From NCBI RefSeq assembly GCF_003419895.1, contig NZ_QPMM01000006.1, forward strand, positions 62,001 through 126,000: DNA of 64,000 bases. Reading direction: 5' to 3'. This document shows positions 54,039-62,370 of this stretch, piece after piece. The DNA is from Chitinophaga silvatica. Its GTDB lineage: Bacteria > Bacteroidota > Bacteroidia > Chitinophagales > Chitinophagaceae. Position 1 is the stretch's first letter; each line of letters starts with the position of its first letter. Made by a program: the position numbers and the translations under genes. Under the pieces are notes generated by a model. The model had not been told where the DNA came from and ran no database searches. It was given only the letters and a program-made list of their open reading frames with translations.

Positions 54039-56066
54039 ATGGAAAAAGGAGGCAATAACTTCAACAAGGGTTCAGAAAAAGCACCTAAAAAAGGACCGAA
54101 GTTCAATATATACTGGGTGTATGCCTTTATTGGCATTGCCCTGCTAGCAATGAACTTAGCAGGAGATTGGAAATCTCCTAGCAAAGAAATCAGTTTCCAG
54201 GAGTTTCAGGTCAACTATCTGAAACCAGGAGACGTTGATCGTCTGGTGGTTGTTAACAAGAAGTATGTAGAAGTCTACATCAAACCGGATTCTCTGAAAC
54301 TTCAGAAATTCAATCCGGTTAGTAAAACTAAATTTGGTAACGAAAACCCAGGCCCTCACTATCGCTTTACTATTGGTAGTGAAGAAAGCTTCAAAAAAGA
54401 CATTGATAAAGCCCAGGAAGGTATTCCTATCGAAAATCAGGTGAAAATATCTTACGATGAACGCACCGGTTGGTTCGAACCTATCTTCCAGTTGCTGTTA
54501 CCTATCATACTGATCATAGGATTGTGGATCTTGCTCATGAGAAAAATGGGTGGTCCTGCTGGTGGTAGCGGTGGCCCGGGTGGCATCTTCAATATTGGTA
54601 AATCTAAAGCTACTCTCTTCGATAAAGGTACCAGAGTTAATATCACCTTCAATGATGTTGCCGGTCTGGATGAAGCCAAAGTAGAAGTAATGGAAATTGT
54701 GGATTTCCTCAAGAATCCAAAAAAATATACTTCCCTCGGTGGTAAGATCCCTAAAGGAGCTTTACTGGTAGGCCCTCCGGGTACGGGTAAAACTTTATTG
54801 GCCAAAGCTATGGCCGGTGAAGCACAAGTACCTTTCTTCTCTATGTCGGGTTCCGATTTCGTTGAACTTTTCGTAGGTGTGGGTGCAAGCCGTGTACGTG
54901 ACCTCTTCAAACAGGCAAGAGAAAAAGCACCATGTATCATCTTCATCGATGAAATTGATGCTATCGGACGTGCCAGAGGTAAAAACGTAATGATGAGCAA
55001 CGATGAGCGTGAAAATACCCTCAACCAGTTGCTGGTAGAAATGGATGGTTTCGGAACTGATAGCGGTATCATTATCCTTGCTGCTACCAACCGCCCGGAT
55101 GTACTGGATAGCGCTTTATTGCGCCCGGGACGTTTCGACCGTCAGATCTCTATCGATAAACCAGATCTGGCCGGAAGAGAAACCATTTTCGAAGTACACC
55201 TGAAACCAATCAAAACTTCTCCAAATCTTGATATCAAGAAACTGGCTTCCATGACTCCTGGTTTCGCAGGCGCCGATATAGCTAACGTTTGTAACGAAGC
55301 TGCATTGATCGCTGCCCGTAAAGGAAAGAATCAGGTAGAAATGGAAGATTTCAACGATGCTATCGACCGTGTAATCGGTGGTCTGGAAAAGAAAAATAAA
55401 ATCATCTCTCCAGAAGAGAAAGAAGTAATCGCATATCACGAAGCCGGTCATGCTATCTGCGGTTGGTATTTAGAACATGCTAACCCGCTGGTTAAAGTTA
55501 CTATCGTGCCTCGTGGTGTGGCTGCCTTAGGTTATGCTCAATATCTTCCTAAAGAACAATATCTCTACAACACTGAGCAATTGATGGATGATATCTGTAT
55601 GACCCTCGGTGGACGTGCAGTAGAAGAACTGGTATTCGGAAAAATTTCAACCGGCGCACAAAACGACCTGCAGGTAATCACCCGCATGGCCTACGCAATG
55701 GTTACTGTATATGGTATGAATGAAAAAATCGGTAATGTATCGTTCTACGATCCAAACAGCGAACAATCTTTCACTAAACCATATTCAGAAGAAACTTCCC
55801 GCCTGATCGACGAAGAAGTACGCAAACTCATCGAAGGGGCATATGACAGAACTAAAAAACTGCTCACCGAAAAAATGGAGCAGGTGAAAGCGCTGGCTCA
55901 GGAATTACTGAAGAAAGAAGTGCTTTACCAGGCCGACTTAGAACGTCTGATCGGTAAACGCCCTTTTGATACGCATAAAGAACATCCTCTGAATGAAGGA
56001 TTGACTACAGATGGGGTTCAACCATCCGATATCATTAATCCTTCACCTTCACCAGCTAATGCTTAA
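54039..56066 (+). CDS. ftsH: ATP-dependent zinc metalloprotease FtsH
   Basis: 675 residues. Two transmembrane helices (about 24-41 and 149-167) flank a periplasmic domain; the AAA+ module has Walker A GPPGTGKT (245-252), Walker [12 protein letters not shown] and the arginine-finger region RPGRFDRQ; the protease site HEAGH begins at His467. It degrades membrane and short-lived cytosolic proteins. A Gly-rich segment (170-182) follows the second helix. The LUD gene follows within 10 bp. Confidence 0.97.
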   Translation: MEKGGNNFNKGSEKAPKKGPKFNIYWVYAFIGIALLAMNLAGDWKSPSKEISFQEFQVNYLKPGDVDRLVVVNKKYVEVYIKPDSLKLQKFNPVSKTKFGNENPGPHYRFTIGSEESFKKDIDKAQEGIPIENQVKISYDERTGWFEPIFQLLLPIILIIGLWILLMRKMGGPAGGSGGPGGIFNIGKSKATLFDKGTRVNITFNDVAGLDEAKVEVMEIVDFLKNPKKYTSLGGKIPKGALLVGPPGTGKTLLAKAMAGEAQVPFFSMSGSDFVELFVGVGASRVRDLFKQAREKAPCIIFIDEIDAIGRARGKNVMMSNDERENTLNQLLVEMDGFGTDSGIIILAATNRPDVLDSALLRPGRFDRQISIDKPDLAGRETIFEVHLKPIKTSPNLDIKKLASMTPGFAGADIANVCNEAALIAARKGKNQVEMEDFNDAIDRVIGGLEKKNKIISPEEKEVIAYHEAGHAICGWYLEHANPLVKVTIVPRGVAALGYAQYLPKEQYLYNTEQLMDDICMTLGGRAVEELVFGKISTGAQNDLQVITRMAYAMVTVYGMNEKIGNVSFYDPNSEQSFTKPYSEETSRLIDEEVRKLIEGAYDRTKKLLTEKMEQVKALAQELLKKEVLYQADLERLIGKRPFDTHKEHPLNEGLTTDGVQPSDIINPSPSPANA

Positions 56067-56073
56067 AAGTGGT

Positions 56074-56709
56074 ATGAAGATTTCTCCTGCTAAGGAAAAT
56101 ATTCTGAAAAGAGTGCGAAATGCCCTCAGTCAGCCAGTCCAGTTGCCCTTCCCTAATTCGGAGGGCAACTCGTTCGTTTTTCGTACGGAGAATGAGAGTT
56201 TGGAATTGAAGTTCGCCGAAGAATTTGCCCGCCTTCAGGGCAAATTCGTTTTCTGCAGCAGCAAAAATGAATTGCTGGATAGCCTGAGAGCATTATGTGA
56301 ACATAAAGATTGGCATAATGTATTTTGTCAGACTCCTGCTCTTTTAAAGATCATTCACCAGGAAGAATTATCGGCACTGAACCGTGGTACCATGCACGAA
56401 GCTGATGCAGCTATCACCGATTGCGAATACCTGATTGCCCGCACAGGAACCGTGGCATTAAGTGCTGCACAACCCAGCGGACGCGCATTACCGGTATATG
56501 CTCCTGTTCATATCATTGTTGCCTATACGCATCAACTGGTTTTTGATCTGAAAGATGCACTCAGTAAGCTGAAAGATAAGTATGGTAATGATTTACCCTC
56601 AGCTATATCTTTTGCTACAGGGCCAAGCCGGACAGCCGACATCGAAAAAACTTTAGTAGTAGGAATACATGGCCCCAAAGAGGTGTATGTATTTTTAGTA
56701 GACGAATAG
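56074..56709 (+). CDS. LUD-domain protein (LutC/YkgG-like)
   Basis: 211 residues from the ATG at 56074, 7 bp after the ftsH stop; an ATG at 56059 overlapping ftsH is an alternative. MKISPAKENILKRVRNALSQ begins like LutC-type proteins. The LUD fold is seen in ITDCEYLIARTGTVALSAAQ and SAISFATGPSRTADIEKTLV, GIHGPKEVYVFLVDE. LutC works with LutAB in lactate oxidation, but those genes are absent here, so this is a stand-alone member co-transcribed with ftsH. Confidence 0.88.
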   Translation: MKISPAKENILKRVRNALSQPVQLPFPNSEGNSFVFRTENESLELKFAEEFARLQGKFVFCSSKNELLDSLRALCEHKDWHNVFCQTPALLKIIHQEELSALNRGTMHEADAAITDCEYLIARTGTVALSAAQPSGRALPVYAPVHIIVAYTHQLVFDLKDALSKLKDKYGNDLPSAISFATGPSRTADIEKTLVVGIHGPKEVYVFLVDE

Positions 56710-56722
56710 ATGAAATAACTTG

Positions 56723-56796
56723 TAGCCTTTAGTTGTGGATTTTAGTAATATCATGGTGGTATACTAAAAGCTAATAACTAAAGGCTATTACTTTTT
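56723..56796 (+). terminator. Nested double-stem terminator after LUD gene
   Basis: TAGCCTTTAGTT (56723) pairs with AACTAAAGGCTA (56776-56787). Inside, TTTTAGTA (56740) pairs with TACTAAAA (56762-56769). A T-tract follows, ending a few bases before the lpxH start. Confidence 0.75.
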
Positions 56797-56802
56797 TAAG
56801 AG

Positions 56803-57606
56803 ATGAATATCAATTTACCAGCTAACAAGAAAGTTTATTTTGCTTCAGATTTCCACCTGGGAGTACCAGATCCGGCAACCAGCAGACAGCGGGAAAAACT
56901 CCTGTTACAATGGTTTGATCAGATAGAGCAAGATGCTGCACACATCTTCCTGGTAGGTGATATTTTTGATTTCTGGTTCGAATACAAACACGTTATCCCA
57001 AAAGGCTATACCAGAGTATTAGGACGTTTGGCCGCCCTCAGAGATAAAGGAATTGGTATTTCCGTATTCATTGGAAACCACGATATGTGGATGAATGGAT
57101 ATTTTGAAGACGAACTGGATATCCCCGTTTACTACGAACCTCAAACCTACACCATAGGCACCAAACATTTCTATATAGGACACGGCGATGGTCTCGGACC
57201 TGGTGACCATGGATATAAATTTCTGAAAAAGATATTCAGAAACCCCTTTTGCCGCCTGTTATTTTCTGCCATTCACCCTTCATGGGGCATCTCTCTGGCC
57301 AATTATTTCAGCAGAAAAAGCCGGGCCGCAACCGGTCAGGAATTGGAACATTTCCTGGGCGAAGAAAATGAATGGTTGGCTATTTACAGTAAGGAAGTGT
57401 TGCAAAAAGAACATTTCGACTTCTTTATTTTTGGCCACAGACACCTGCCGCTCGACATCAAGCTAAAAGATAATAGCAGATATATTAACCTCGGCGATTG
57501 GATAAATTACTTTTCCTATGCCGAATTCGATGGACAGGATGTAGCACTGAAATTTTTTACAGAACAGGGCAAACAGGCAGCAGATCAGGCATCTAAGATT
57601 TCGTGA
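56803..57606 (+). CDS. lpxH: UDP-2,3-diacylglucosamine diphosphatase-like enzyme
   Basis: 267 residues of the calcineurin-like metallophosphoesterase fold with all metal motifs: SDFHLG, VGDIFDFWFE, GNHDMWM, GHGDGLGPGD and FGHRHLP. The pattern matches LpxH, which cleaves UDP-2,3-diacylglucosamine to lipid X in lipid A synthesis, in the longer Bacteroidota form. Its 3' end overlaps recO by 22 bp, tail to tail. Confidence 0.9.
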   Translation: MNINLPANKKVYFASDFHLGVPDPATSRQREKLLLQWFDQIEQDAAHIFLVGDIFDFWFEYKHVIPKGYTRVLGRLAALRDKGIGISVFIGNHDMWMNGYFEDELDIPVYYEPQTYTIGTKHFYIGHGDGLGPGDHGYKFLKKIFRNPFCRLLFSAIHPSWGISLANYFSRKSRAATGQELEHFLGEENEWLAIYSKEVLQKEHFDFFIFGHRHLPLDIKLKDNSRYINLGDWINYFSYAEFDGQDVALKFFTEQGKQAADQASKIS

Positions 57607-58322
57607 AGAATAGGCGGAGAATGCATCTCCGTAAAATCTGGTAAGTGAAGCTGGAAGAAATCGAGATACGCATATAACAGTTTTCTCCTTTTATCCTTAC
57701 TCATCGTAACAGTAATCAAATCCTGCATCTGGGCACACTGAAATAATTTATCTGTTAACTCGCTGCAATCCGGATCTAAATGATAACTATGATGGGGTGG
57801 TAAGTCGGTAAAGTTACCTTCCTGCAAATCCAGATACGGTGTATATTCCGTGAACCTGCCATTCAATTTAAATCCCAGCTGCTCCCCTACTTTCAAGGTA
57901 TAATACAATGGTAAATTAGCTATAGCCGGCATGGGGGCCATATCTAGCAATTGCAGGGTGTTTTCAGTAAAATAATAAAGATCCAGATGCTGCTCAGGCT
58001 GTTTGAGACATTTCTGTAATAATTCTATAATATATAATGCAACTGTGTTTTTTACAACGTTCAGTTGTATAGAAGTATATATGTATCCCAATTTAAATTC
58101 GGAGATACGGTGTATATTTTTTATATCCTGGTGATATACCACCATTTCCAGGATATTGCCTGGTTGAAGCAAATTCCCTTTTGCAGCTTTAGGTTTGGAA
58201 GATCTGGCGCCATTTACGATATATGATTGTAATCCAAATAGCTCAGTGAATACACTCAGTATCAGGCTTGTATCTCCATACTTAACCGCACGAAGAACGA
58301 TGCCGCGCGTTTTATGAAGCAT
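57585..58322 (-). CDS. recO: DNA repair protein RecO
   Basis: 245 residues. The N-terminal OB-fold begins HKTRGIVLRAVKYGDTSLIL with VFTELFGLQSYIVNGARSSK, and a helical C-terminal domain follows. The four-Cys zinc finger of some RecO proteins is absent, as in many Bacteroidota. It acts in RecF-pathway recombination and single-strand annealing. Its end overlaps lpxH by 22 bp. Confidence 0.93.
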   Translation of the reverse strand: MLHKTRGIVLRAVKYGDTSLILSVFTELFGLQSYIVNGARSSKPKAAKGNLLQPGNILEMVVYHQDIKNIHRISEFKLGYIYTSIQLNVVKNTVALYIIELLQKCLKQPEQHLDLYYFTENTLQLLDMAPMPAIANLPLYYTLKVGEQLGFKLNGRFTEYTPYLDLQEGNFTDLPPHHSYHLDPDCSELTDKLFQCAQMQDLITVTMSKDKRRKLLYAYLDFFQLHLPDFTEMHSPPILHEILDA

Positions 58323-58454
58323 TTAATAAGTATCAATAAAAGTGCAATTTACGAGAATTAAACAGGTTTGTTTCTACCAGTTATACGATTCCGGGGTTAA
58401 CAGCTAATGGCTATTTTTATTTACCTTTACGCCCTACTAAAATTGGAAGTCCTT

Positions 58455-60866
58455 ATGTGGCAACGGTTAGCCAGCTTTGTGCTCAAATATAGATTAATAC
58501 TACTTGTTCTGCTATTTATCAGTACCGGGATAATGGGTTATTATGCCAGTAAAGTGCAGATGTCTTACGATTATGTGGCTACCATACCAAAAGATAATCC
58601 TAAGTATCTTGAGTTTCAGGAGTTTAAGCAAAAATTTGGGGGAGATGGCAATGTGTTGATGCTGGCAGTACAAACAGATAAATTCTTCTCAAAAGATTTC
58701 TTCCAGGATTATGTGCAGCTCAATAAAGACATGAAAAATGTTTTTTCTGTCGAAAATATTATGAGCGTGCCAATGGCTATTAATCTTGTTAAAAATGATA
58801 GCACGCAAAAGCTGGAAGCCCGGCAACTATTTAGCGGCGATTTATCGGATCAGGCCGTAATAGATAGTCTGGCTAATAAATTCTATCAACTTCCCTTTTA
58901 TAAAGGCCTTTTGTATAACCCCGATAGCCATGCATACCTGATGGCTATTTATGTAAATAAAGACGTATTTAATTCTCCTAAACGTACGGATGTTGTAAAG
59001 GAGATTACAAAGCTGGCCAACAATTTTCAGGAGAAGCATAATTCGGAAGTCCGTTTAAGCGGATTACCCCTGATCAGAACAGTAATGGCAGTAAAAGTGG
59101 CAGATGAACTCAAATTATTTTTAAAGATTTCATTCCTGCTGACAGCTCTCATATTGTTCTCATTCTTCCGTTCTTTCAGTGCAGTACTTATGTCGATGAT
59201 TGTGGTGGCGATTGGAGTAATCTGGTCGGTAGCTACTATCGTATTGATGGGATATAAAATTACTTTGTTAACAGGGTTGATCCCTTCCCTGATAGTCGTG
59301 ATAGGAATTCCCAATTGTGTTTATTTTCTCAGTAAGTATCATGCCGAGTATGCCAAAGACCAGAACAAGTCGAGGGCATTGGTGCATATGATACAGCGCA
59401 TGGGAATTGTAACGCTGTTTACCAATATTACAGCAGCTATCGGATTCGGAGTTTTCTGTTTTACAAATAGTGCTATTTTGAAGGAATTTGGTGCCGTAGC
59501 CGGAATGAATATCATGTTTATTTTCATGATTTCATTCGTGTTTCTGCCAGCAGTTTTAAGTTATTTACCTCCACCGAAAAGCAAGCATACCAATTACCTG
59601 GAAAACCGTTTCTTCATATCTATATTAGATTTCCTAACCACATTGGTGTTTAAGTATCGTCCGTGGGTTTATGGAGTTAGTGCTGTGTTGCTGATACTTG
59701 CCGGAATAGGAATGAATAAGTTGCAGTCGGTAGGTTATATGCTTGATGATATTCCGCATACTGATAAGCTATATACAGATCTTAAGTTTCTGGAATCGAA
59801 CTTCAAAGGAGTAATGCCATTGGAGATTTCGGTAGATACAAAAAAGAAGAACGGAGTTATTAATCTGACAACTCTTAATAAGTTAGATGAACTAACTCAG
59901 TTTATTGCAGCGCAACCGGATTTTGGTCGTCCGTTGTCTGTTGTGGAAGGTATTAAGTTTGCGAAGCAGGCTTACTATAACGGGGATAGTTCTAACTATG
60001 CGGTGCCGAATCAATTCGATTTAGGATTTCTGGCGCCTTACCTGAGAATGAAAGGAGCGGCTAATGCGGGAGGAGAAGCTTCAACATTTACCAAACTTGT
60101 TTCATCGTATATGGATAGTACCAAGCAGGTAGCGAGATTGAGTGTGAATATGAAGGATGTAGGTTCTCAACGTTTGCCTCAGTTATTGGATTCATTACAA
60201 CCACAGGTAGCAAAAATATTTGATACGGCACATTATAAAGTAACGTTTACGGGTACCAGTGTTATTTTTCAGGAAGGTTCCCGTTTTATTATTAATGGGT
60301 TGATGGAAAGTATAGTATTGGCATTTGTGCTGATCATGTTCTGTATGCTCTATTTATTCCGTTCCTGGAGGATGTTGTTGATTTCATTGATTCCTAATGT
60401 GATTCCATTGGTTGTAACAGCCGGAGTAATGGGATGGGCAGGAGTTGCATTGAAGCCTTCTACGGTGTTGGTATTTAGTGTGGCTTTGGGAATTGCGATA
60501 GATGTTACTATCAGGTTCCTGGTAAACTTTAAGCAGGAGTTGCCGCGCAATGAATTTGATATTAGTGCAACGGTGAAACAAACAATTCATGAAACAGGCT
60601 TAAGTATTATCTATACATCTGCGATTCTGTTTGCAGGGTTTATGATCTTTAGTTTCTCTGATTTTGGAGGAACCAAAGCATTAGGATGGTTAACCTCCCT
60701 CACGTTGGTGATGGCAATGATTACGAATCTGACAATTTTGCCGGCGTTATTGCTTTGGATGGAGAAGGCATTGTTGAAGAAGGCGAAGAAGAAAGAGTTG
60801 TGGAAGACGTTGGATGACGAGGCGGATATTGATGTTGCGGAGTTGGGAATAGAGAATCGCGATTAG
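58455..60866 (+). CDS. RND-superfamily (MMPL/HpnN-like) transporter
   Basis: 803 residues from the ATG at 58455 (MWQRLASFVLKYRLILLVLL); a longer start at 58407 is less likely because TACCTTTA, a near-consensus -7 box, lies between the two. There are two repeats of one helix, a periplasmic loop and five helices, with sterol-sensing-domain-like GLIPSLIVVIGIPNCVYFLS and SVALGIAIDVTIRFLVNF. It lacks an HlyD/TolC partner, as usual for MMPL-type lipid or hopanoid exporters. The cargo is unknown. Palindrome P3 begins 4 nt after the stop. Confidence 0.87.
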   Translation: MWQRLASFVLKYRLILLVLLFISTGIMGYYASKVQMSYDYVATIPKDNPKYLEFQEFKQKFGGDGNVLMLAVQTDKFFSKDFFQDYVQLNKDMKNVFSVENIMSVPMAINLVKNDSTQKLEARQLFSGDLSDQAVIDSLANKFYQLPFYKGLLYNPDSHAYLMAIYVNKDVFNSPKRTDVVKEITKLANNFQEKHNSEVRLSGLPLIRTVMAVKVADELKLFLKISFLLTALILFSFFRSFSAVLMSMIVVAIGVIWSVATIVLMGYKITLLTGLIPSLIVVIGIPNCVYFLSKYHAEYAKDQNKSRALVHMIQRMGIVTLFTNITAAIGFGVFCFTNSAILKEFGAVAGMNIMFIFMISFVFLPAVLSYLPPPKSKHTNYLENRFFISILDFLTTLVFKYRPWVYGVSAVLLILAGIGMNKLQSVGYMLDDIPHTDKLYTDLKFLESNFKGVMPLEISVDTKKKNGVINLTTLNKLDELTQFIAAQPDFGRPLSVVEGIKFAKQAYYNGDSSNYAVPNQFDLGFLAPYLRMKGAANAGGEASTFTKLVSSYMDSTKQVARLSVNMKDVGSQRLPQLLDSLQPQVAKIFDTAHYKVTFTGTSVIFQEGSRFIINGLMESIVLAFVLIMFCMLYLFRSWRMLLISLIPNVIPLVVTAGVMGWAGVALKPSTVLVFSVALGIAIDVTIRFLVNFKQELPRNEFDISATVKQTIHETGLSIIYTSAILFAGFMIFSFSDFGGTKALGWLTSLTLVMAMITNLTILPALLLWMEKALLKKAKKKELWKTLDDEADIDVAELGIENRD

Positions 60867-60870
60867 ATTG

Positions 60871-61050
60871 CTCGCAAAGGGGCAGAGATTAATATTAAGG
60901 GGCAAAAGATTTTTTTAGATTAACGCGAATGTTTTTAAGAATTGCTGGTTAGTTTCTGGTTTAGAACAAACTTCTCAGCAATTCTTAAAAACATTCGCTT
61001 TTTTATAAAAATCTTTTGCCCCTTAATATTAATCTCTGCGCCTTTGTGAG
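60871..61050. repeat. Long palindrome family P, copy P3
   Basis: Outer arms CTCGCAAAGGGGCAGAG (60871) pair with the sequence ending at 61050, with two mismatches over about 45 nt, again containing GATTAATATTAAGG. An inner perfect 23-bp stem starts GCGAATGTTTTTAAGAATTG and closes a loop of about 28 nt. P1 shares this inner motif, GCGAATATTTTTAAGAACTG, with two substitutions. Confidence 0.92.
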
Positions 61051-61204
61051 AAAATTTCATAAGAGATTCAGGCTCTGTATGGGTTAGATGGTCAATTGAT
61101 CTAGTGGGAGGCGCTTAAATACTTGTATGGCCGTTTGTAAAAAATGAGCATATAATATAAGTAAAAAGTGAGAGGTTTATAATGCCATTCTAACCACATA
61201 GTTC

Positions 61205-61894
61205 ATGAAAAATAAGTACTTAAAGGGTGCTCACTTATCTGAGCGCAAATTTAAGGAGATCTTGCGGCTGTTTGCCGATGATCTGACTGCCACGCAGATA
61301 GCGAATATCAGTGGCGTAAGTAGGGTAACGATCAATAGTTATCTGAAGAAGTTAAGACAGCAGATTGCACGTTATTGTGAGACGTTGCATCCTGTGCCTG
61401 CCCCTATCCTTTCTTTTGAGCCTCGACAATTAGTATCGGCTGCAGACAATGATGGAGAAACTTTAGTAGCTGTGAAAACGGAAGTTGACAAGGTTGTGAA
61501 GCCTGTTATTTTCGGTATTTGCAGAAGCGGAGAGAGAGTCCATACAGAGATTCTGCCCGATGTAACCCGTTCTATGATTCATGCGGCAACGCGGGGACGT
61601 TCTGTTTTGGAAACACAAAGTTCGTCGGAGCGTTTACGTAAGTATAACGGGGTTGTTGACTTGGGGCAATATCGGTTATACCGATTAGGTCAATCGACTG
61701 ATTCTCATCAGATGGATGATGTGGATGCATTCTGGGGCCTGACCAAGCATCGTTTAGCGAAGTTTAAAGGATTGAACCGTAATACGGCGTATTTACATTT
61801 GAAAGAGTGTGAATACCGGTTTAATTATCGCAACGAGGACTTGTTTAATGCGCTGATAGAGTTGTTAAAGATCTATCCACTGTCATTATCCTAA
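61205..61894 (+). pseudogene. IS1595-type transposase relative with altered catalytic triad (possibly domesticated)
   Basis: 229 residues, an intact frame. The N-terminal helix-turn-helix (LSERKFKEILRLFADDLTAT, QIANISGVSRVTIN) and the C-terminal ISXO2-like part (FWGLTKHRLAKFKGLNRNTA, HLKECEYRFNYRN) are typical of IS1595-group transposases. The acidic triad is not: EVDE-YFG is replaced by FEPRQL (about residue 71), the second Asp by Glu142 and the Glu of NGIExFW by Asp174 in MDDVDAFW. I see no terminal inverted repeats or target duplication. It may be an inactive remnant or a domesticated DNA-binding protein. Typed as pseudogene only because the transposase activity looks lost. Confidence 0.65.
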
Positions 61895-61903
61895 GATATT
61901 TAG

Positions 61904-61921
61904 CCCCATTTATGTGGGGCA
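61904..61921 (+). terminator. Short hairpin after transposase-like gene
   Basis: GCCCCA pairs with TGGGGC around a 6-nt loop, 9 bp after the stop. No T-tract, so termination is uncertain. Confidence 0.5.
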
Positions 61922-61933
61922 ACATTAATCTCG

Positions 61934-61985
61934 ATTTAGATTTTGGTTGATGAGTACAGGCGGTAGTCTTGCCGCTTGTTTTATT
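61934..61985 (+). repeat. Repeat family R, diverged copy E
   Basis: The hairpin AGGCGGTAGTCTTGCCGCTT (61958) with the same GTAGTCTTGC loop region as B, followed by a T-rich tract. The upstream TTTAGATTTTGGTTGA only loosely resembles the core and lacks CATAGGATATGG. It is included because of the loop and its position between genes. Confidence 0.4.
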
Positions 61986-62096
61986 TTCATGCCATTACGC
62001 ATTATGTTTTTATATAATCTGTTAAAGAAAAGTTAAAAGACTGTTATCGTAATGTTATCGGCAACTTTTCTAGCTTAATTTTTTGTTAAGAAAGTT

Positions 62097-62104
62097 TATA
62101 TTTG
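62097..62104 (+). promoter_or_regulatory. -7 promoter box for susC-like gene
   Basis: TATATTTG exactly matches TAnnTTTG and would give a leader of about 260 nt before the ATG at 62371, containing a 19-codon ORF. Confidence 0.5.
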
Positions 62105-62137
62105 AAGCCGATTGAAATTTTGCTAAGGAAACTGCTT

Positions 62138-62197
62138 ATGAGAAGGAAGTTTATTACACTTTCGTGTGATTCATTGAATGAATTGCAAGAAAAGTAA
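62138..62197 (+). CDS. 19-residue leader ORF in the susC 5' region
   Basis: ATG at 62138, stop TAA at 62195-62197; product begins MRRKFITLSC. It starts 34 bp after the predicted -7 box and ends 173 bp before susC. It may be translated as a leader peptide, or it may be chance; no other copy is in the window for comparison. Confidence 0.25.
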   Translation: MRRKFITLSCDSLNELQEK

Positions 62198-62370
62198 TAA
62201 ATCAATTGCGTTCTATTAAAAAAGATGCCAAAACATAGAAAGATCTATTACTGCCAACTCGCCAGCTTAGTTTACTAAATATTTTTTCGATTCATTTACG
62301 GGAACCAAAATTATTAAGGCTTAAAAGTCTTAGACTGTTTTTTATTTTTTAAGGTTAAGGAAACAAAATC

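Noticed and set aside
54452-55090. A 212-codon open frame antisense to ftsH
   Set aside because: It lies wholly within the conserved AAA+ region of ftsH and is low-complexity (Ser/Pro-rich), a codon-bias shadow.
61100-61990. A complete insertion sequence around the IS1595-like gene
   Set aside because: I looked for matching terminal inverted repeats and a short target duplication on both sides and found none. Palindrome P3 and the R-like hairpin are not similar to each other.
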